NCBI GenBank assembly: GCA_003023725.1
Contig: PXYT01000001.1
Coordinates: 186,001 to 250,000 of the forward strand
Reading direction: 5' to 3'
From: Sulfobacillus benefaciens
Lineage (GTDB): Bacteria; Bacillota; Sulfobacillia; Sulfobacillales; Sulfobacillaceae
DNA length: 64,000 nucleotides
Part shown: one piece after another, positions 8,552 to 18,806 of the stretch
How positions within the stretch are numbered: the stretch's first letter is position 1
How the letters are laid out: each line of letters starts with the position of its first letter
The notes under the pieces: model-generated
What the model saw: only the letters and a program-made list of their open reading frames with translations
The model's database searches: none
What the model was told of the DNA's origin: nothing
Made by a program: the position numbers and the translations under genes

Positions 8552-8708
8552 CTTATGTTCCCCTTCCCAAATCCTATCCTTGTCTATCTAAAGTTCTGCA
8601 GCCTTGTTGGCGATTTGGCAAAATCGTCACACACCCGGCGGGCCGAAAACTCTCTGCCCGCTCTTTCGCCAGGACTACGCGGCTTTCGCGAAAAATGCTC
8701 CTGCCCTC

Positions 8709-9698
8709 CTAACCGGGTCGAGAATTCGTCTTTTCATGCAACGCGGGGACAAAGTGACCCGAAGCGTTGGACACGCCCCATGCCTGGCCATAGCCGTTGA
8801 GCACGACCGCATCAGCAGGAAGGTTCGCCACCGGACCGCTGAATGTTTCATGCTGCCAGTGCCCCTGTGCATGCCAGACAACGACGTCGTTGCTGCTCAA
8901 ATTCCCCGGCACCAGCGACGACAGTCTTGAGGAAGCGCCTGGCCCTCGCAGTAATGTGAGGTGATGGAAGGTTTTGATAGCACCGATTCGGGTATGGTCG
9001 GTCGTCCACGTAATCCAGCGCCGGGTCAGCCATGTTGAGTGGGAATAGAATGGCGAAAAATACATCGGCGCATAGAGCGTCTTGTTAATGTTATAGGCGA
9101 TCGCACTCTGAACATGATCCACCGGCGCAAACAACCCCATTCCACCCCGACTCCACAAATGGCCCTGTACGAGTGTGGCCGCTTCTTCTGCCCGCCGTAT
9201 GATGGCTGCGGTAGACAAAAATGTTTGACCGCTATGGGGCTGACTCACGGGACCCTGGCCTGCTTTGTTGCCTGAAGCAATCCAGTACGTGTAACGGCGG
9301 TCCGGTTTCACCGACAAATCGACAAATTCAATTAGATTTGCCGATTGACTGACCTGAGCCAGCGTTTTGGCATGCGAGAAGCCTTGATCTCCCTGACTCC
9401 GATATATTGTATAAGTGCTTGCGCCAGATACCCGTGGCCACATCAGTACAACCTTTGAACTTCCCCATGTCACATGAATATTTTGGGGGCTGTTCCCAGG
9501 GGGTTCTTCGGGAGAGGAAATGGATTGCTTTGCGGTTGTCTGCTGAGCGTGCCCCAGCTCGGCCAGTACCGGGCGGACTTGACTCAAGTCTGACAGCCAT
9601 CCGACGACAAACGCCAACGGAAGCAGCACCATGAGAACTGCAGCCACAATAATGTAACGCCAGCCAGCCCAGGTGCGTTTACGCGAAATGTTTATCAC
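8709..9698 (-). CDS. Membrane-anchored protein with a fibronectin type III domain
   Basis: A 329-residue protein. A short basic N-terminus is followed by one membrane helix (YIIVAAVLMVLLPLAFVVGW, about residues 15-34). A fibronectin type III domain then covers roughly residues 70-160, with the typical VVLMWPRVSGASTYTIYRS strand and RRYTYWIAS near its end. The C-terminal 160 residues have no motif I know; they contain many Trp and His residues. The orientation places the bulk outside the cell, so it may be a surface or adhesion protein. It starts at GTG with GGAG 6 bp upstream. Monocistronic by appearance. Confidence 0.65.
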   Translation of the reverse strand: MINISRKRTWAGWRYIIVAAVLMVLLPLAFVVGWLSDLSQVRPVLAELGHAQQTTAKQSISSPEEPPGNSPQNIHVTWGSSKVVLMWPRVSGASTYTIYRSQGDQGFSHAKTLAQVSQSANLIEFVDLSVKPDRRYTYWIASGNKAGQGPVSQPHSGQTFLSTAAIIRRAEEAATLVQGHLWSRGGMGLFAPVDHVQSAIAYNINKTLYAPMYFSPFYSHSTWLTRRWITWTTDHTRIGAIKTFHHLTLLRGPGASSRLSSLVPGNLSSNDVVVWHAQGHWQHETFSGPVANLPADAVVLNGYGQAWGVSNASGHFVPALHEKTNSRPG

Positions 9699-9988
9699 AT
9701 ATCTCCAGCCTTTCCACGCGAATCACCGTACCCAATTCATCCTCTTTAAAAACAATTCCTCAAGAACTGTCGAATACTTTTGGCGAAAACCACAAAATCA
9801 GTATACTATACCGTCCTAGAGAGCGCCTTGGGGTTAGGCCGATGTCAGTAATAAGAAAGGCTTTGATCATAATTCAGAAATGCTTTACACTTTACAGAAC
9901 CGGAAAAATTTCCATTCACTCTTTGATTCACCCTGGTGCTGAGCGCCAATCAAGCCGCACGACTGGCACCGTCTAAGAGGCTGTCAAT

Positions 9989-10016
9989 TTGCGGTGATAT
10001 TTGTCAATTCTATAAA
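9989..10016 (+). promoter_or_regulatory. Candidate promoter for cimA
   Basis: TTGCGG (9989-9994) and TATAAA (10011-10016) are separated by 16 bp and lie about 35 bp before the cimA ATG. The match is moderate. The 350-bp gap from 9699 to 10049 holds no other gene and no T-box sequence that I could find. Confidence 0.35.
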
Positions 10017-10049
10017 TATTATTTCACTAAGGAAGTGACGAGGTCATTG

Positions 10050-11639
10050 ATGTCCACCCCAGTCCAGCTTTATGACACGACACTGCGAGACGGTACTCAG
10101 CGTCGCGGCATTTCACTGTCTGTAGAAGACAAACTACAAATCGCCCAATTGTTAGACGAATTTGGCTTCGACTATATTGAAGGTGGATGGCCGGCCTCAA
10201 ATCCCAAAGATACGGCGTTCTTTCAAGCCGTAGGGGCACGTGTCAAGCATGCCAAAATTACGGCATTCGGCAGTACACGACGGCGCGGCGTCACTGTCGA
10301 CGCAGACGCCAGCCTGCGGGCCATCTTGGATGCCAGATGCCCGGCCGCCACCTTGTTTGGAAAATCCTCGGTGTTTCAGGCCACAAAAATCCTGGGACTC
10401 ACCCCGGACGAAAATCTTACATTAATCGAAGAGTCCATACGATATCTCATCAATCACGGGCTGGAAGTCATTTTTGATGCCGAACACTTTTTCGATGGCT
10501 GCAAAGAGGATTTAACATATGCGCTGAAAGTGCTGACAGCAGCCCAAAACGGCGGTGCGAACTGGATTGTCTTATGTGACACCAATGGAGGAAATCTTCC
10601 GGATCAAATTGAGGGTTATGTCAAACAGGCGCAGTCGGTGACCCAAGTTCCTTTGGGCATACATGCCCATAATGACGGCGGCCTGGCTGTGGCCAACTCT
10701 CTAATTGCGGTCCGCGGTGGGGCCACAATGGTGCAGGGTACCATCAATGGCTATGGAGAACGTTGTGGAAACGCCGATCTGTGCACAATCTGGCCCAATC
10801 TCGTATATAAAATGCATAGATCCGCCGGCTATGACCACATGCTGCCGGAGTTGACTCGATTGTCCCGCACTGTCGCGGAAATCGCCAATTTGATTCCCGA
10901 TGACTCCGCCCCGTTTGTGGGAGACAATGCTTTTGCTCACAAGGCTGGCGTTCACGTCGGCGCAGTCCGTAAATATGCTGAAGCTTATGAACACATCCGA
11001 CCGGAACAGGTAGGCCAGACGCGTCGCATTTTGGTGTCGGAACTAGCGGGACGTTCTAACTTGTTGTACCACTTCCAAAATCTCGACGCCTCGTCGGAGA
11101 CGGTCAAAGAACTTGTTCAAACCGTAAAACGTATGGAGGCACGGGGCTATCAATATGAAGACGCTCCGTCATCTATGAAATTGCTTGTAGAGCGATCCTT
11201 AGGGAATGTTCCCGATTATTTTGTGGTGGACCGCTTTCATACATCCGTTACCCATGATCAAAGGACCATTGCCGAAGCCACGGTCCGCATCATCGTCGGC
11301 GACTCGCATTTTGTTGAAGTTGGAGAAGGTGACGGGCCCGTTCATGCCCTTGATGTTGCCTTGAGACGCGCTTTAACCCGTATCTATCCGGTCATTGCCA
11401 GCCTTCGTCTGCAAGACTACAAGGTGCGGGTACTGGACGGACGGGATGGAACCCGGTCCCAAGTCCGTGTCTGGATTCTCTCAGAATTCCGCGACGAGCC
11501 GGTTCGTACTGTGGGCGTGTCACGCAATATTCTGGAGGCATCATGGCTGGCCTTGCTCGATTCGGTGAACTACACGCTTTGGACATCGCATGTCATTCCG
11601 GCTACCATGAGCGGGCCCCAGGCACAACCTTTATCTTAG
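10050..11639 (+). CDS. cimA: (R)-citramalate synthase
   Basis: A 529-residue member of the alpha-isopropylmalate/homocitrate synthase family of the CimA type. It condenses pyruvate and acetyl-CoA to citramalate, the first step of the threonine-independent isoleucine route. The TIM-barrel signature YDTTLRDGTQRRG lies near residues 7-19, IHAHNDGGLAVANS carries the metal-binding HxH, and GYGERCGNADL follows. FAHKAGVHV is the family's conserved helical segment. The last 130 residues form the LeuA-dimer regulatory domain (VGVSRNILEASWLALLDSVNY). I chose the ATG at 10050 for its fit to the family N-terminus; an upstream ATG would add 38 unlikely residues. Confidence 0.92.
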   Translation: MSTPVQLYDTTLRDGTQRRGISLSVEDKLQIAQLLDEFGFDYIEGGWPASNPKDTAFFQAVGARVKHAKITAFGSTRRRGVTVDADASLRAILDARCPAATLFGKSSVFQATKILGLTPDENLTLIEESIRYLINHGLEVIFDAEHFFDGCKEDLTYALKVLTAAQNGGANWIVLCDTNGGNLPDQIEGYVKQAQSVTQVPLGIHAHNDGGLAVANSLIAVRGGATMVQGTINGYGERCGNADLCTIWPNLVYKMHRSAGYDHMLPELTRLSRTVAEIANLIPDDSAPFVGDNAFAHKAGVHVGAVRKYAEAYEHIRPEQVGQTRRILVSELAGRSNLLYHFQNLDASSETVKELVQTVKRMEARGYQYEDAPSSMKLLVERSLGNVPDYFVVDRFHTSVTHDQRTIAEATVRIIVGDSHFVEVGEGDGPVHALDVALRRALTRIYPVIASLRLQDYKVRVLDGRDGTRSQVRVWILSEFRDEPVRTVGVSRNILEASWLALLDSVNYTLWTSHVIPATMSGPQAQPLS

Positions 11640-11732
11640 CGTCACGTTGGTCCTGAGCCGAGATGCGGTTCACGGGAAGCAGATTCTCAGGCAGGCGAAC
11701 AGCCATCATGTTTTCACAAGGAGTACGAGATC

Positions 11733-12566
11733 ATGGAACCGATTATTCAGCTCACCGACATCAATTTTTCCCAACACGGTTTGCCTATTCTTCAGGACAT
11801 ATCCTGGGAGGTCAACCCCGAACAGCACTGGGCTGTCATCGGCGCTAACGGTTCGGGCAAGACCACCTTGCTAAAAATTGTCACCGGTTACTTATGGCCT
11901 TCTTCAGGCCTGGTTAAAGTCCTCGGCCAGAGCTATGGACAGGTCGACTTGCGCGAAACAAGAAAACAAATCGGATGGGTCAGTATTTCTCTGGGAGACT
12001 GGTTCACCGCGCATCATGGCGATAATACGGTTTTACAAGTTGTCGCCAGCGGCCAGGATTCCTCTATCGGCGTCCCATACCGGAACATATCCGAAGAAAC
12101 CAGGCAAAGAGCTGTCCAAGCGTTGGAGAAAGTGCGGCTGGATACGAAAAGAGACAGGGAATACCGTCTGCTATCTCAAGGCGAGAAACAACGAGTCTTA
12201 CTGGCGCGCGCCTCGATGGCGTCCTTTCGCCTGTTGATTCTCGACGAACCCTGCTCCGGTCTGGATATCCCATCTCGTGAGCTATTTCTGGACGGCATCG
12301 AGCATCTAGCCCATGAAAGCCACAGTACACTTCTTTACGTGACTCACCATGTGGAAGAGTTGCGAAATATTTTTTCTCATGCCCTGTTAATGGCCAACGG
12401 TCGTGTGCTGGGACAGGGTCTGCTGGAAGAAATCATTACAGACCATTCACTAACCGCTGCCTTTGGGATGCCGATTGAAGTACAATGGGATCGTGGTCGT
12501 CCATGGGTTAAAGTTGCTCGTACAACAACATCCACAAGACAGTACGGATCGACCCGGACACGTTAG
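11733..12566 (+). CDS. ABC transporter ATP-binding protein (ModF/YlmA-like)
   Basis: A 277-residue single-domain ABC ATPase. Walker A GANGSGKT is at residues 37-44, the signature is LSQGE at about 147-151, Walker B LLILDEP is at 167-173, and the H-loop VTHHVEE follows. The signature and the LSQGEKQRVLLARA stretch resemble YlmA/ModF-type proteins more than importer ATPases. No permease or binding protein is adjacent, so its partner is unknown. The start follows AAGGAG. It shares orientation with cimA and the MalK-like gene but is separated by about 90 and 55 bp. Confidence 0.8.
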   Translation: MEPIIQLTDINFSQHGLPILQDISWEVNPEQHWAVIGANGSGKTTLLKIVTGYLWPSSGLVKVLGQSYGQVDLRETRKQIGWVSISLGDWFTAHHGDNTVLQVVASGQDSSIGVPYRNISEETRQRAVQALEKVRLDTKRDREYRLLSQGEKQRVLLARASMASFRLLILDEPCSGLDIPSRELFLDGIEHLAHESHSTLLYVTHHVEELRNIFSHALLMANGRVLGQGLLEEIITDHSLTAAFGMPIEVQWDRGRPWVKVARTTTSTRQYGSTRTR

Positions 12567-12620
12567 AGAGTAGATCCTTGCCGATACAGGCAACATTACT
12601 CATAAAAGGAGTCATTTCTC

Positions 12621-13718
12621 ATGGCTAGTGTAATACTAGAGCACGTAACCAAGCGTTACGGCTCCGTGGAAGCTGTTCACGACGTGAATTTGGATATCCA
12701 AGACCAAGAATTTTTGGTGTTTTTGGGACCCTCCGGTTGCGGCAAAACCACGACACTGCGAATGGTAGCCGGTCTGGAGGAGCTATCTGGTGGCGAAATC
12801 TTTATCGGCAATGAAAACGTCAGCCAAAGACCTCCCAAAGATCGCGATATTGCTATGGTTTTTCAAAACTATGCTCTGTACCCTCACATGACGGTCTATG
12901 AAAATATGGCGTTTGGCTTGAAACTGCGTAAAACGCCGAAATCGGAAATCGATCGACGGGTGAAGGAAGCCGCCGAAATCTTAGGACTCGGCCAGCTGCT
13001 CACCCGCAAACCCAAAGAATTATCCGGAGGTCAACGCCAGCGAGTCGCTTTGGGACGGGCCATTGTCCGCGAACCCAAGGCCTTTCTCATGGATGAGCCA
13101 TTATCGAATCTGGATGCCAAATTACGTACTCAAACGCGGGTTGAATTGAAGAATCTGCATCGGCGGCTTGGGGCCACGATCATCTATGTCACGCACGATC
13201 AAACCGAGGCCATGACTATGGGCACTCGCATTGTTGTTATGCGGGACGGAGTGGTGCAACAAGTGGATACCCCCGACGGCATTTACAACAAACCTGCCAA
13301 CCAATTTGTCGCCACGTTTGTCGGCACTCCGGCCATGAATCTGATTAAAGGTACTCTGGAAACTCAAGGTGATCGCCGAATCTTCCACGTGGGCACCCAA
13401 TCTCTCGTGCTTCCAATCGCCATAGCCCATACCGCTTCCAATTTGCTCGGCAACAATCTCACGATTGGGATCAGACCCGAAGACATTTTTCTCCACAATT
13501 ACCCAGACTCAGGCGCCGTCATGAACGCCACGGTTCAGGTCATTGAACCTATGGGCCATGAAAATATTGTCTATCTTGATTTGGAAGGACAGCCTTTAAC
13601 AGTGCGCACCGACAATTCTTGGAATGCTCATGTTGGAGAAACGGTCAAGATGGCCATCAATTTGACGCGCTTACATGCATTTGACCCGACCACGGAACTC
13701 TCTTTGCTCTATTCCTAA
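12621..13718 (+). CDS. Sugar ABC transporter ATPase (UgpC/MsmX/MalK-like)
   Basis: A 365-residue CUT1-type ATPase. Walker A GPSGCGKT is at residues 36-43, the LSGGQ signature at 134-138 and Walker B FLMDEP at 155-160. A C-terminal TOBE/OB region (LTIGIRPEDI) is typical of MalK/UgpC. It is encoded without permeases or a binding protein, which is common for multitask ATPases such as MsmX that energise several sugar importers. AAAGGAG lies upstream of the ATG. A strong intrinsic terminator follows the gene. Confidence 0.85.
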   Translation: MASVILEHVTKRYGSVEAVHDVNLDIQDQEFLVFLGPSGCGKTTTLRMVAGLEELSGGEIFIGNENVSQRPPKDRDIAMVFQNYALYPHMTVYENMAFGLKLRKTPKSEIDRRVKEAAEILGLGQLLTRKPKELSGGQRQRVALGRAIVREPKAFLMDEPLSNLDAKLRTQTRVELKNLHRRLGATIIYVTHDQTEAMTMGTRIVVMRDGVVQQVDTPDGIYNKPANQFVATFVGTPAMNLIKGTLETQGDRRIFHVGTQSLVLPIAIAHTASNLLGNNLTIGIRPEDIFLHNYPDSGAVMNATVQVIEPMGHENIVYLDLEGQPLTVRTDNSWNAHVGETVKMAINLTRLHAFDPTTELSLLYS

Positions 13719-13734
13719 AATTCTGCTGGCCCGA

Positions 13735-13761
13735 GCCGTCCTTCAGGGGGACGGCTTTTTT
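13735..13761 (+). terminator. Intrinsic terminator after the MalK-like gene
   Basis: GCCGTCC (13735-13741) pairs with GGACGGC (13749-13755) across a 7-base loop, followed by six T residues. Confidence 0.9.
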
Positions 13762-13792
13762 CTCGTGGGCCGTTGGCCCCTAAGGGAAAGAA

Positions 13793-14692
13793 CTACATCA
13801 ACTCATCCAGCATTCCGTCGTGGCGAAGCAATAGCTCCCGTGATCGGGCCGCATCTATTTTCAGAAATTGCATTAAAATAGCCGTTTTAACCTCGTAATC
13901 CGACTCTTCCAGAAGAGAGACCGCCGTTTGGTAATCCACATTGGACGCCAGCATAACCATACGGCGAGCCCGCTCTTTTAACTTCAAGTTGGTGGCCTTT
14001 ACATCCACCATCAAATTATGGTACGTCTTACCCAGCCGAATCATGGCCCCGGTTGACAGCATATTCAAAACAAGTTTGGTGGCGGTGCCCGCCTTAAGGC
14101 GAGTTGAACCCATAATGACTTCCGGTCCCGTGGGCACAACGATAGAGACATGCGAATAACGCACCGCTTCCGGATCCGCGTTACAACTCACGGAAATGGT
14201 ATGCGCCTGGATTTGTTGGGATTTTTGCAAGGCCCCCAGCACAAACGGGGTCCGGCCAGACGCAGACAGCCCGACAACGACATCTCGGGCGTTAATGCCA
14301 TGATTCATCACCGCCTGACCGCCTGCGTCAAAATCATCTTCGGCCCCTTCGATCGCCTGCTGCAAAGCGTCGTCTCCCCCTGCTATAATAGCCTGAATCA
14401 TTGACGGATCGGTGTTAAAGGTCGGCGGACATTCGGCAGCGTCAACGATCCCCAATCTGCCGCTGGTTCCTGCCCCCACGTAAAACAACCGTCCTCGTCT
14501 CCGCAATTGTTCCACCACCAGATCAACAGCTTTGGCGATTTCCCCCGTCTGGTTTCGCACCAGTAGCGGAACTTGTTGATCCGCCTCGTTAATGACCATG
14601 AGCATCTCTTCCGTGGATAACGCTTCCAGCCAGGGTATGACCGGATTCCACATTTCTGTGCCCAAACGTTCTATCGATTTGTCGGGTTCCAT
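13793..14692 (-). CDS. murQ: N-acetylmuramic acid 6-phosphate etherase
   Basis: MurQ cleaves the lactyl ether of MurNAc-6-phosphate to GlcNAc-6-phosphate in cell-wall recycling. About 299 residues, a normal length. The SIS domain is clear: FYVGAGTSGRLGIVDAAECPPTF, then GLSASGRTPFVLGAL, and the MGSTRLKAGTATKLVLNM stretch typical of MurQ. I start at the ATG at 14692, which has GGGGAGG 6 bp upstream; two earlier in-frame ATGs at 14707 and 14698 are possible. It is the second gene after cysQ. No MurP, AnmK or AmgK gene is nearby, so the source of MurNAc-6P is not shown. Confidence 0.93.
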   Translation of the reverse strand: MEPDKSIERLGTEMWNPVIPWLEALSTEEMLMVINEADQQVPLLVRNQTGEIAKAVDLVVEQLRRRGRLFYVGAGTSGRLGIVDAAECPPTFNTDPSMIQAIIAGGDDALQQAIEGAEDDFDAGGQAVMNHGINARDVVVGLSASGRTPFVLGALQKSQQIQAHTISVSCNADPEAVRYSHVSIVVPTGPEVIMGSTRLKAGTATKLVLNMLSTGAMIRLGKTYHNLMVDVKATNLKLKERARRMVMLASNVDYQTAVSLLEESDYEVKTAILMQFLKIDAARSRELLLRHDGMLDELM

Positions 14693-14715
14693 GAGCATCC
14701 TCCCCATCTTACCTG

Positions 14716-15525
14716 TTAGTCAGTGAATGCGGCCTGAGAAGCAAAATAACGGGACCACGCCTCCCAGTCTCCCACTGCCACAAATCCGTTATTATGCAAA
14801 TCCGGCTTGTTGTAGTGAAGGGGTTGACCATGAAAATCGACAACCTGTCCTCCGGCCTCGGCCACTAAAATATGTCCAGCCGCGCTGTCCCATTCCATAT
14901 TCGGAGTGAGCCTGGGATAGATATCGTTGCGGCCCTCGGCTATACGGCAAAATTTTAAGGCACTGCCCACATAGTCGACGGATTCAATATCCAAGAGGCA
15001 CTGACGAACCCACTGCACCTCGGACTCCCGATGTGAGCGGCTGATTACGACTTTAACCGTTGGAGAAAATTGTTTGCCAAAGAGACGCGTGGCCTTGCCC
15101 TCTTGGATGCGGTAGGCTCCCTGACCGCGAATGGCCATGTAGGTGACATTCCCTACCGGCCAGTCAATAATCCCGACAACCGGTTGATGGTTTTCAATTA
15201 GCGCGACATTGATGGTAAATTCGCCGTTTCCTCGAACAAATTCCTTAGTCCCATCCAACGGATCCACCATCCACAAACGCGTCCAGTTAAGGCGCTGATC
15301 ATAAGCCGTATCCGCCAGTTCTTCAGACACCACGGGAGCCGAAGGTTCTATGGATTGTAACTTTTCCAACAAAATGGTTTGGGATGCCACATCGGCATCC
15401 GTCACCGGTGAGTGGTCTTTTTTGTATTCCACAACATATGAACGTTGCATGACGGCCAACACCTCCATGCGCGCCAGTTGTACCGCATTCATGGCGCCTT
15501 GAGCCAGTGCTTCCCAGTCGTTCAT
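14716..15525 (-). CDS. cysQ: 3'(2'),5'-bisphosphate nucleotidase (CysQ-like)
   Basis: A 269-residue member of the inositol monophosphatase superfamily. The metal-binding motifs are SPVTDADVASQ, the VVSEE acidic loop, WMVDPLDGTKEF (the DPxDGT signature) and MEWDSAAGH. The LDGTKEFVRGNGEFTINVAL segment favours CysQ, which hydrolyses PAP to AMP in sulfate assimilation, over SuhB. The start follows GGCGGTGG. It ends about 25 bp before the preferred murQ start, so the two are probably co-transcribed although their pathways are unrelated. Confidence 0.87.
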   Translation of the reverse strand: MNDWEALAQGAMNAVQLARMEVLAVMQRSYVVEYKKDHSPVTDADVASQTILLEKLQSIEPSAPVVSEELADTAYDQRLNWTRLWMVDPLDGTKEFVRGNGEFTINVALIENHQPVVGIIDWPVGNVTYMAIRGQGAYRIQEGKATRLFGKQFSPTVKVVISRSHRESEVQWVRQCLLDIESVDYVGSALKFCRIAEGRNDIYPRLTPNMEWDSAAGHILVAEAGGQVVDFHGQPLHYNKPDLHNNGFVAVGDWEAWSRYFASQAAFTD

Positions 15526-16173
15526 TGTCCACCGCCTTTAGCCCGGTGTTGCCGTGATCCACCGAATTGATTGGCGTCGAAGCACGAATGAAGCCAACAT
15601 CCACATCCGAGCCTTTGCCATCCATTTCATCATACCCGGAACCTCCACAGACGAAAAGTTACCTGGATGGCAGCCGATGATTATTTGAATCCGTGGTTTC
15701 CATATGGACATGTTCTTCGAGGAAGAACAACCGCTAAGTTCCCGGAAATGAAAGGTGTTGCAGCCTGCATTGTTATGAGCGCCCTGCCGTGACTTGGCCC
15801 CAAAATGTCCGACGGAAAAAAGCCAAAACACGAGAACTTTCGATAAAAACCGCGACACCTTGACATGCCGACGGACGAAATCACCAATAAAATTCGCCCC
15901 GGCACCCGATTAACATCATTGCGCTGATAATATACTATCGAGAGACCTTGGAACCTCAATTCCTAAACTAGCCTTCCTGCCACGACCTCCTTGATCTGTA
16001 CTTCCGCCGCGAAATGACGATGGCCACCTTCCATCGTTTGTGGAATACTCCGTCTGATAAGTCGTTCAATTTTGTGAATTCCTCAATTAATGAGATTGTG
16101 AAATAATTACTGTGGTATGTTCTTTATAACACCTTATGCAGAACAACATCCGCTAAGAAAGGGCGTGAAGAGA
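15526..16173. other. Long intergenic region between cysQ and prpC
   Basis: About 650 bp between divergent transcription units. Overlapping minus-strand open frames of about 100 codons exist here, but they lack good ribosome binding sites and recognisable domains, and I do not call them genes. The last 100 bp are AT-rich and should contain the prpC promoter and any propionate-responsive control. I could not identify a defined operator. Confidence 0.4.
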
Positions 16174-17286
16174 TTGGCAGACAACACATATCGTCCGGGT
16201 TTAGAGGGTATCATCGCGACAGAAACCTCACTGTCTTATCTTGATGTGGAACATGAACAAATTGTGATTCGAGGTTATGACCTCATTGAGCTAACCACAA
16301 AAGTCGATTATTTACGAGTGGCCTATCTGCTGGTTTCAGGCCATTTGCCGAGTTCCGAGGAATATCAGACATTCATCCGGCAGTTAAACGAATTTCAAAG
16401 CATCCCGCCAGAAATTTACAATATTATGGGCTCTCTTGGCAAACATGTTCACCTGATGGATTCTCTGCGCACCGCCCTTTCCGCATTGGCGACGTTTGAT
16501 CCGTCATTAGATCGCCGTGACGCAGATACTACCTGGCGCCAGTCCCTAATGCTCCTGGCCACCATGCCGGGAATAGTCGCCAACAGTTACCATATCAAGA
16601 ACCACGAGCCGATTATCGAGCCGGATCCCCAACTCAGTTACTCTGCGAACTTTCTCAAAATGATTACGGGCCGAGTCCCTGATGAGATTGAAACTCGCGC
16701 ATTTGACCAGTTATTGACGGTGTATATTGAGCATGAAATGCCGAATTCCACATTCAGCGCCATCGTGATTGCCTCAACTTTGTCCGACATGTACGGAGCT
16801 TTGGTGGGCGCCGTTGCCTCTTTGAAGGGGACTTTACACGGAGGTGCCAACGAGGCGGTGATGAAAATGTTGCTGGAGATGAAAACGCCCGAGCAAGTCG
16901 AGCCCTATTTGATGGCAAAACTCGCACGCAAGGAACGCATCATGGGATTCGGACATCGAGTCTACATGAAGAAAGCGGACCCCCGGGCCATGTTGATGAA
17001 AGAATCTTTAAAACAGCTCGTTGCGATTAAGGGCCACGCAGATCTCTATGACATGTGCGTCAAAGGGGAAGAAGTCATGCAACGTGAAAAAGGGTTATTC
17101 CCAAATCTGGATTATTACGCTGCTCCAGTCTATTATCTGCTGGACGTGCCAGTCGACTTGTACACCCCGATTTTTTTTGCCGCCCGCACCGCCGGATTGG
17201 TTGCACATGTCCGCGAGCAATACGAACATAACCGGCTGTTCCGTCCACGGGTCCTTTACACGGGTCCTCGTGGGCTCCATCCCTGA
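16174..17286 (+). CDS. prpC: 2-methylcitrate/citrate synthase
   Basis: Citrate-synthase family, 371 residues from the preferred start. That start is a TTG at 16174 preceded by AGAAAGGGCG, giving the usual N-terminus ADNTYRPGLEGIIATET; an ATG at 16117 would add 19 atypical residues. Catalytic-site motifs are the two histidine regions KGTLHGGANEAVMKML and MGFGHRVYMKKADPRA, plus the final aspartate in LFPNLDYYAAPVYY. On sequence alone it could be either enzyme. Because prpD and prpB follow directly, condensation of propionyl-CoA and oxaloacetate to 2-methylcitrate is the likelier main role. Confidence 0.85.
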   Translation: MADNTYRPGLEGIIATETSLSYLDVEHEQIVIRGYDLIELTTKVDYLRVAYLLVSGHLPSSEEYQTFIRQLNEFQSIPPEIYNIMGSLGKHVHLMDSLRTALSALATFDPSLDRRDADTTWRQSLMLLATMPGIVANSYHIKNHEPIIEPDPQLSYSANFLKMITGRVPDEIETRAFDQLLTVYIEHEMPNSTFSAIVIASTLSDMYGALVGAVASLKGTLHGGANEAVMKMLLEMKTPEQVEPYLMAKLARKERIMGFGHRVYMKKADPRAMLMKESLKQLVAIKGHADLYDMCVKGEEVMQREKGLFPNLDYYAAPVYYLLDVPVDLYTPIFFAARTAGLVAHVREQYEHNRLFRPRVLYTGPRGLHP

Positions 17287-17330
17287 TGCCAGTGATTCCT
17301 CAAAATGACGACTGGAAAGGACTGTTGTGA

Positions 17331-18779
17331 TTGCCGCAACCACACAATGTTAATAGCGCACCCAAGAATCTTGACCGCGTATTGAGCGACATCGCCGATT
17401 ACGTGGTCGGCACCGAGGTGACCAGTCATGAAGCCTATCGGATGGCCAGATGGGTGTTGTTTGACGCCATGGGTTCGGGAATTCTCGCTCTCAATTATCC
17501 CGAATGCCGCAAGTTAATTGGTCCTTGGGTACCAGGAAGTTCGGCAGCCGGAGAGGGCTGTCGAATTCCCGGGACGTTTTTGGAACTCGATCCCATTCAA
17601 TCCGCTTTTAGTATTGGCTGCATGAACCGTTGGCTTGACTATAATGACACCTGGCTGGCACAAGAATGGGGACACCCGTCGGACAATATCGGTGCCATTT
17701 TAGCTGCAGCTGTGTGGAAAAGCCAGCAAAACATGCGTGCCGGGTACGCCCCATACACCATGCACGACGTGTTTACGGCGATTATAAAAGCCCATGAGAT
17801 TCAAGGTGTCCTGGCTCTAGGCAACAGTCTCAACCGAGTCGGTCTCGATCATGTCCTCTTTGTGAAAATCGCATCCACCGCTTTGAGTGCCTATTTGCTG
17901 GGAGCAACCCACCAGCAAATACTGAATGCGCTCTCCAATGCCTGGATAGACAACGGAAGCCTGAGGACATACCGACACTTTCCCAACACCGGATCCCGCA
18001 AGTCATGGGCCGCGGCAGACGCCACCAGCCGTGCTTTATGGTTGGCCTTTATGGCTTTGCAAGATGAAATGGGCTACGGCACCGCTCTCACAGCACCTGA
18101 GTGGGGTTTTAATGACGTGGTTATGCGCGGTCACCCGGTCGAATTGGCCCAACCCCTGGGTTCCTATGTTGTCGAGAACGTCTTGTTTAAAATTTCATAT
18201 CCCGCTGAATTTCACGGTCAGACAGCGGTCGAAGCCGCCATTCAGCTTCATCCTGATGTCTCAAAACGCCTCGGCGACATTACACAAATCGTCATTGAAA
18301 CCCAGGAATCAGCGATGCGCATTATCAATAAAACCGGCCCTCTCAATAATCCCGCTGACCGAGATCATTGTTTGCAATATATGACAGCAATTGGATTATT
18401 GAAAGGCACCTTAAATGCCGAAGATTATCTTGATGAGGCGGCGCGGGATCCCGAAATCGATCGTTTGCGTGACAAAATGGTTGTAGAGGAGAACCCACAA
18501 TTTTCCCAAGACTATCTTGACCCCGACAAGCGGTCGATAGCCAATGCCATTCAGATTTATTTCAACGACGGAACCCGAACGCCCAAGGTGACAGTAGAAT
18601 ATCCCCTGGGACACCGAAATCGCCGCCATGAAGCCGAATCCCCTTTAAAGAACAAATTCCGCAGCAACCTTGAATCATGGTATGTTTTGGACAAAGCTGA
18701 GCGCATCGTCACACTGTTCGACGATTCGGGGTTAGAGAGCATGAGTGTGGTCGATTTCATGCGCTCATGGGCCCTATAA
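17331..18779 (+). CDS. prpD: 2-methylcitrate dehydratase (MmgE/PrpD family)
   Basis: A 482-residue MmgE/PrpD protein. The N-terminal helical domain has [24 protein letters not shown], which contains the conserved D-Y-N-D and GHPSDN motifs. The [17 protein letters not shown] helix and the [18 protein letters not shown] segment follow. It converts 2-methylcitrate to 2-methyl-cis-aconitate without an iron-sulfur cluster. Translation begins at TTG, with GGAAAGGA 9 bp upstream. The gap from prpC is 44 bp and the gap to prpB is 27 bp, so these form one operon. Confidence 0.9.
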   Translation: MPQPHNVNSAPKNLDRVLSDIADYVVGTEVTSHEAYRMARWVLFDAMGSGILALNYPECRKLIGPWVPGSSAAGEGCRIPGTFLELDPIQSAFSIGCMNRWLDYNDTWLAQEWGHPSDNIGAILAAAVWKSQQNMRAGYAPYTMHDVFTAIIKAHEIQGVLALGNSLNRVGLDHVLFVKIASTALSAYLLGATHQQILNALSNAWIDNGSLRTYRHFPNTGSRKSWAAADATSRALWLAFMALQDEMGYGTALTAPEWGFNDVVMRGHPVELAQPLGSYVVENVLFKISYPAEFHGQTAVEAAIQLHPDVSKRLGDITQIVIETQESAMRIINKTGPLNNPADRDHCLQYMTAIGLLKGTLNAEDYLDEAARDPEIDRLRDKMVVEENPQFSQDYLDPDKRSIANAIQIYFNDGTRTPKVTVEYPLGHRNRRHEAESPLKNKFRSNLESWYVLDKAERIVTLFDDSGLESMSVVDFMRSWAL

Positions 18780-18806
18780 ACCAGAAAAGAAAGGGGATGT
18801 TTTGAC

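Noticed and set aside
9699-10049. A T-box leader in front of cimA
   Set aside because: The AGGGTGGNACCGCG-type antiterminator sequence is not present and no terminator hairpin was found.
15538-15959. Two overlapping minus-strand frames of about 100 codons downstream of the prpC control region
   Set aside because: No ribosome binding site at a sensible distance and no family pattern. One contains a short hydrophobic stretch, which is not enough to call a gene.
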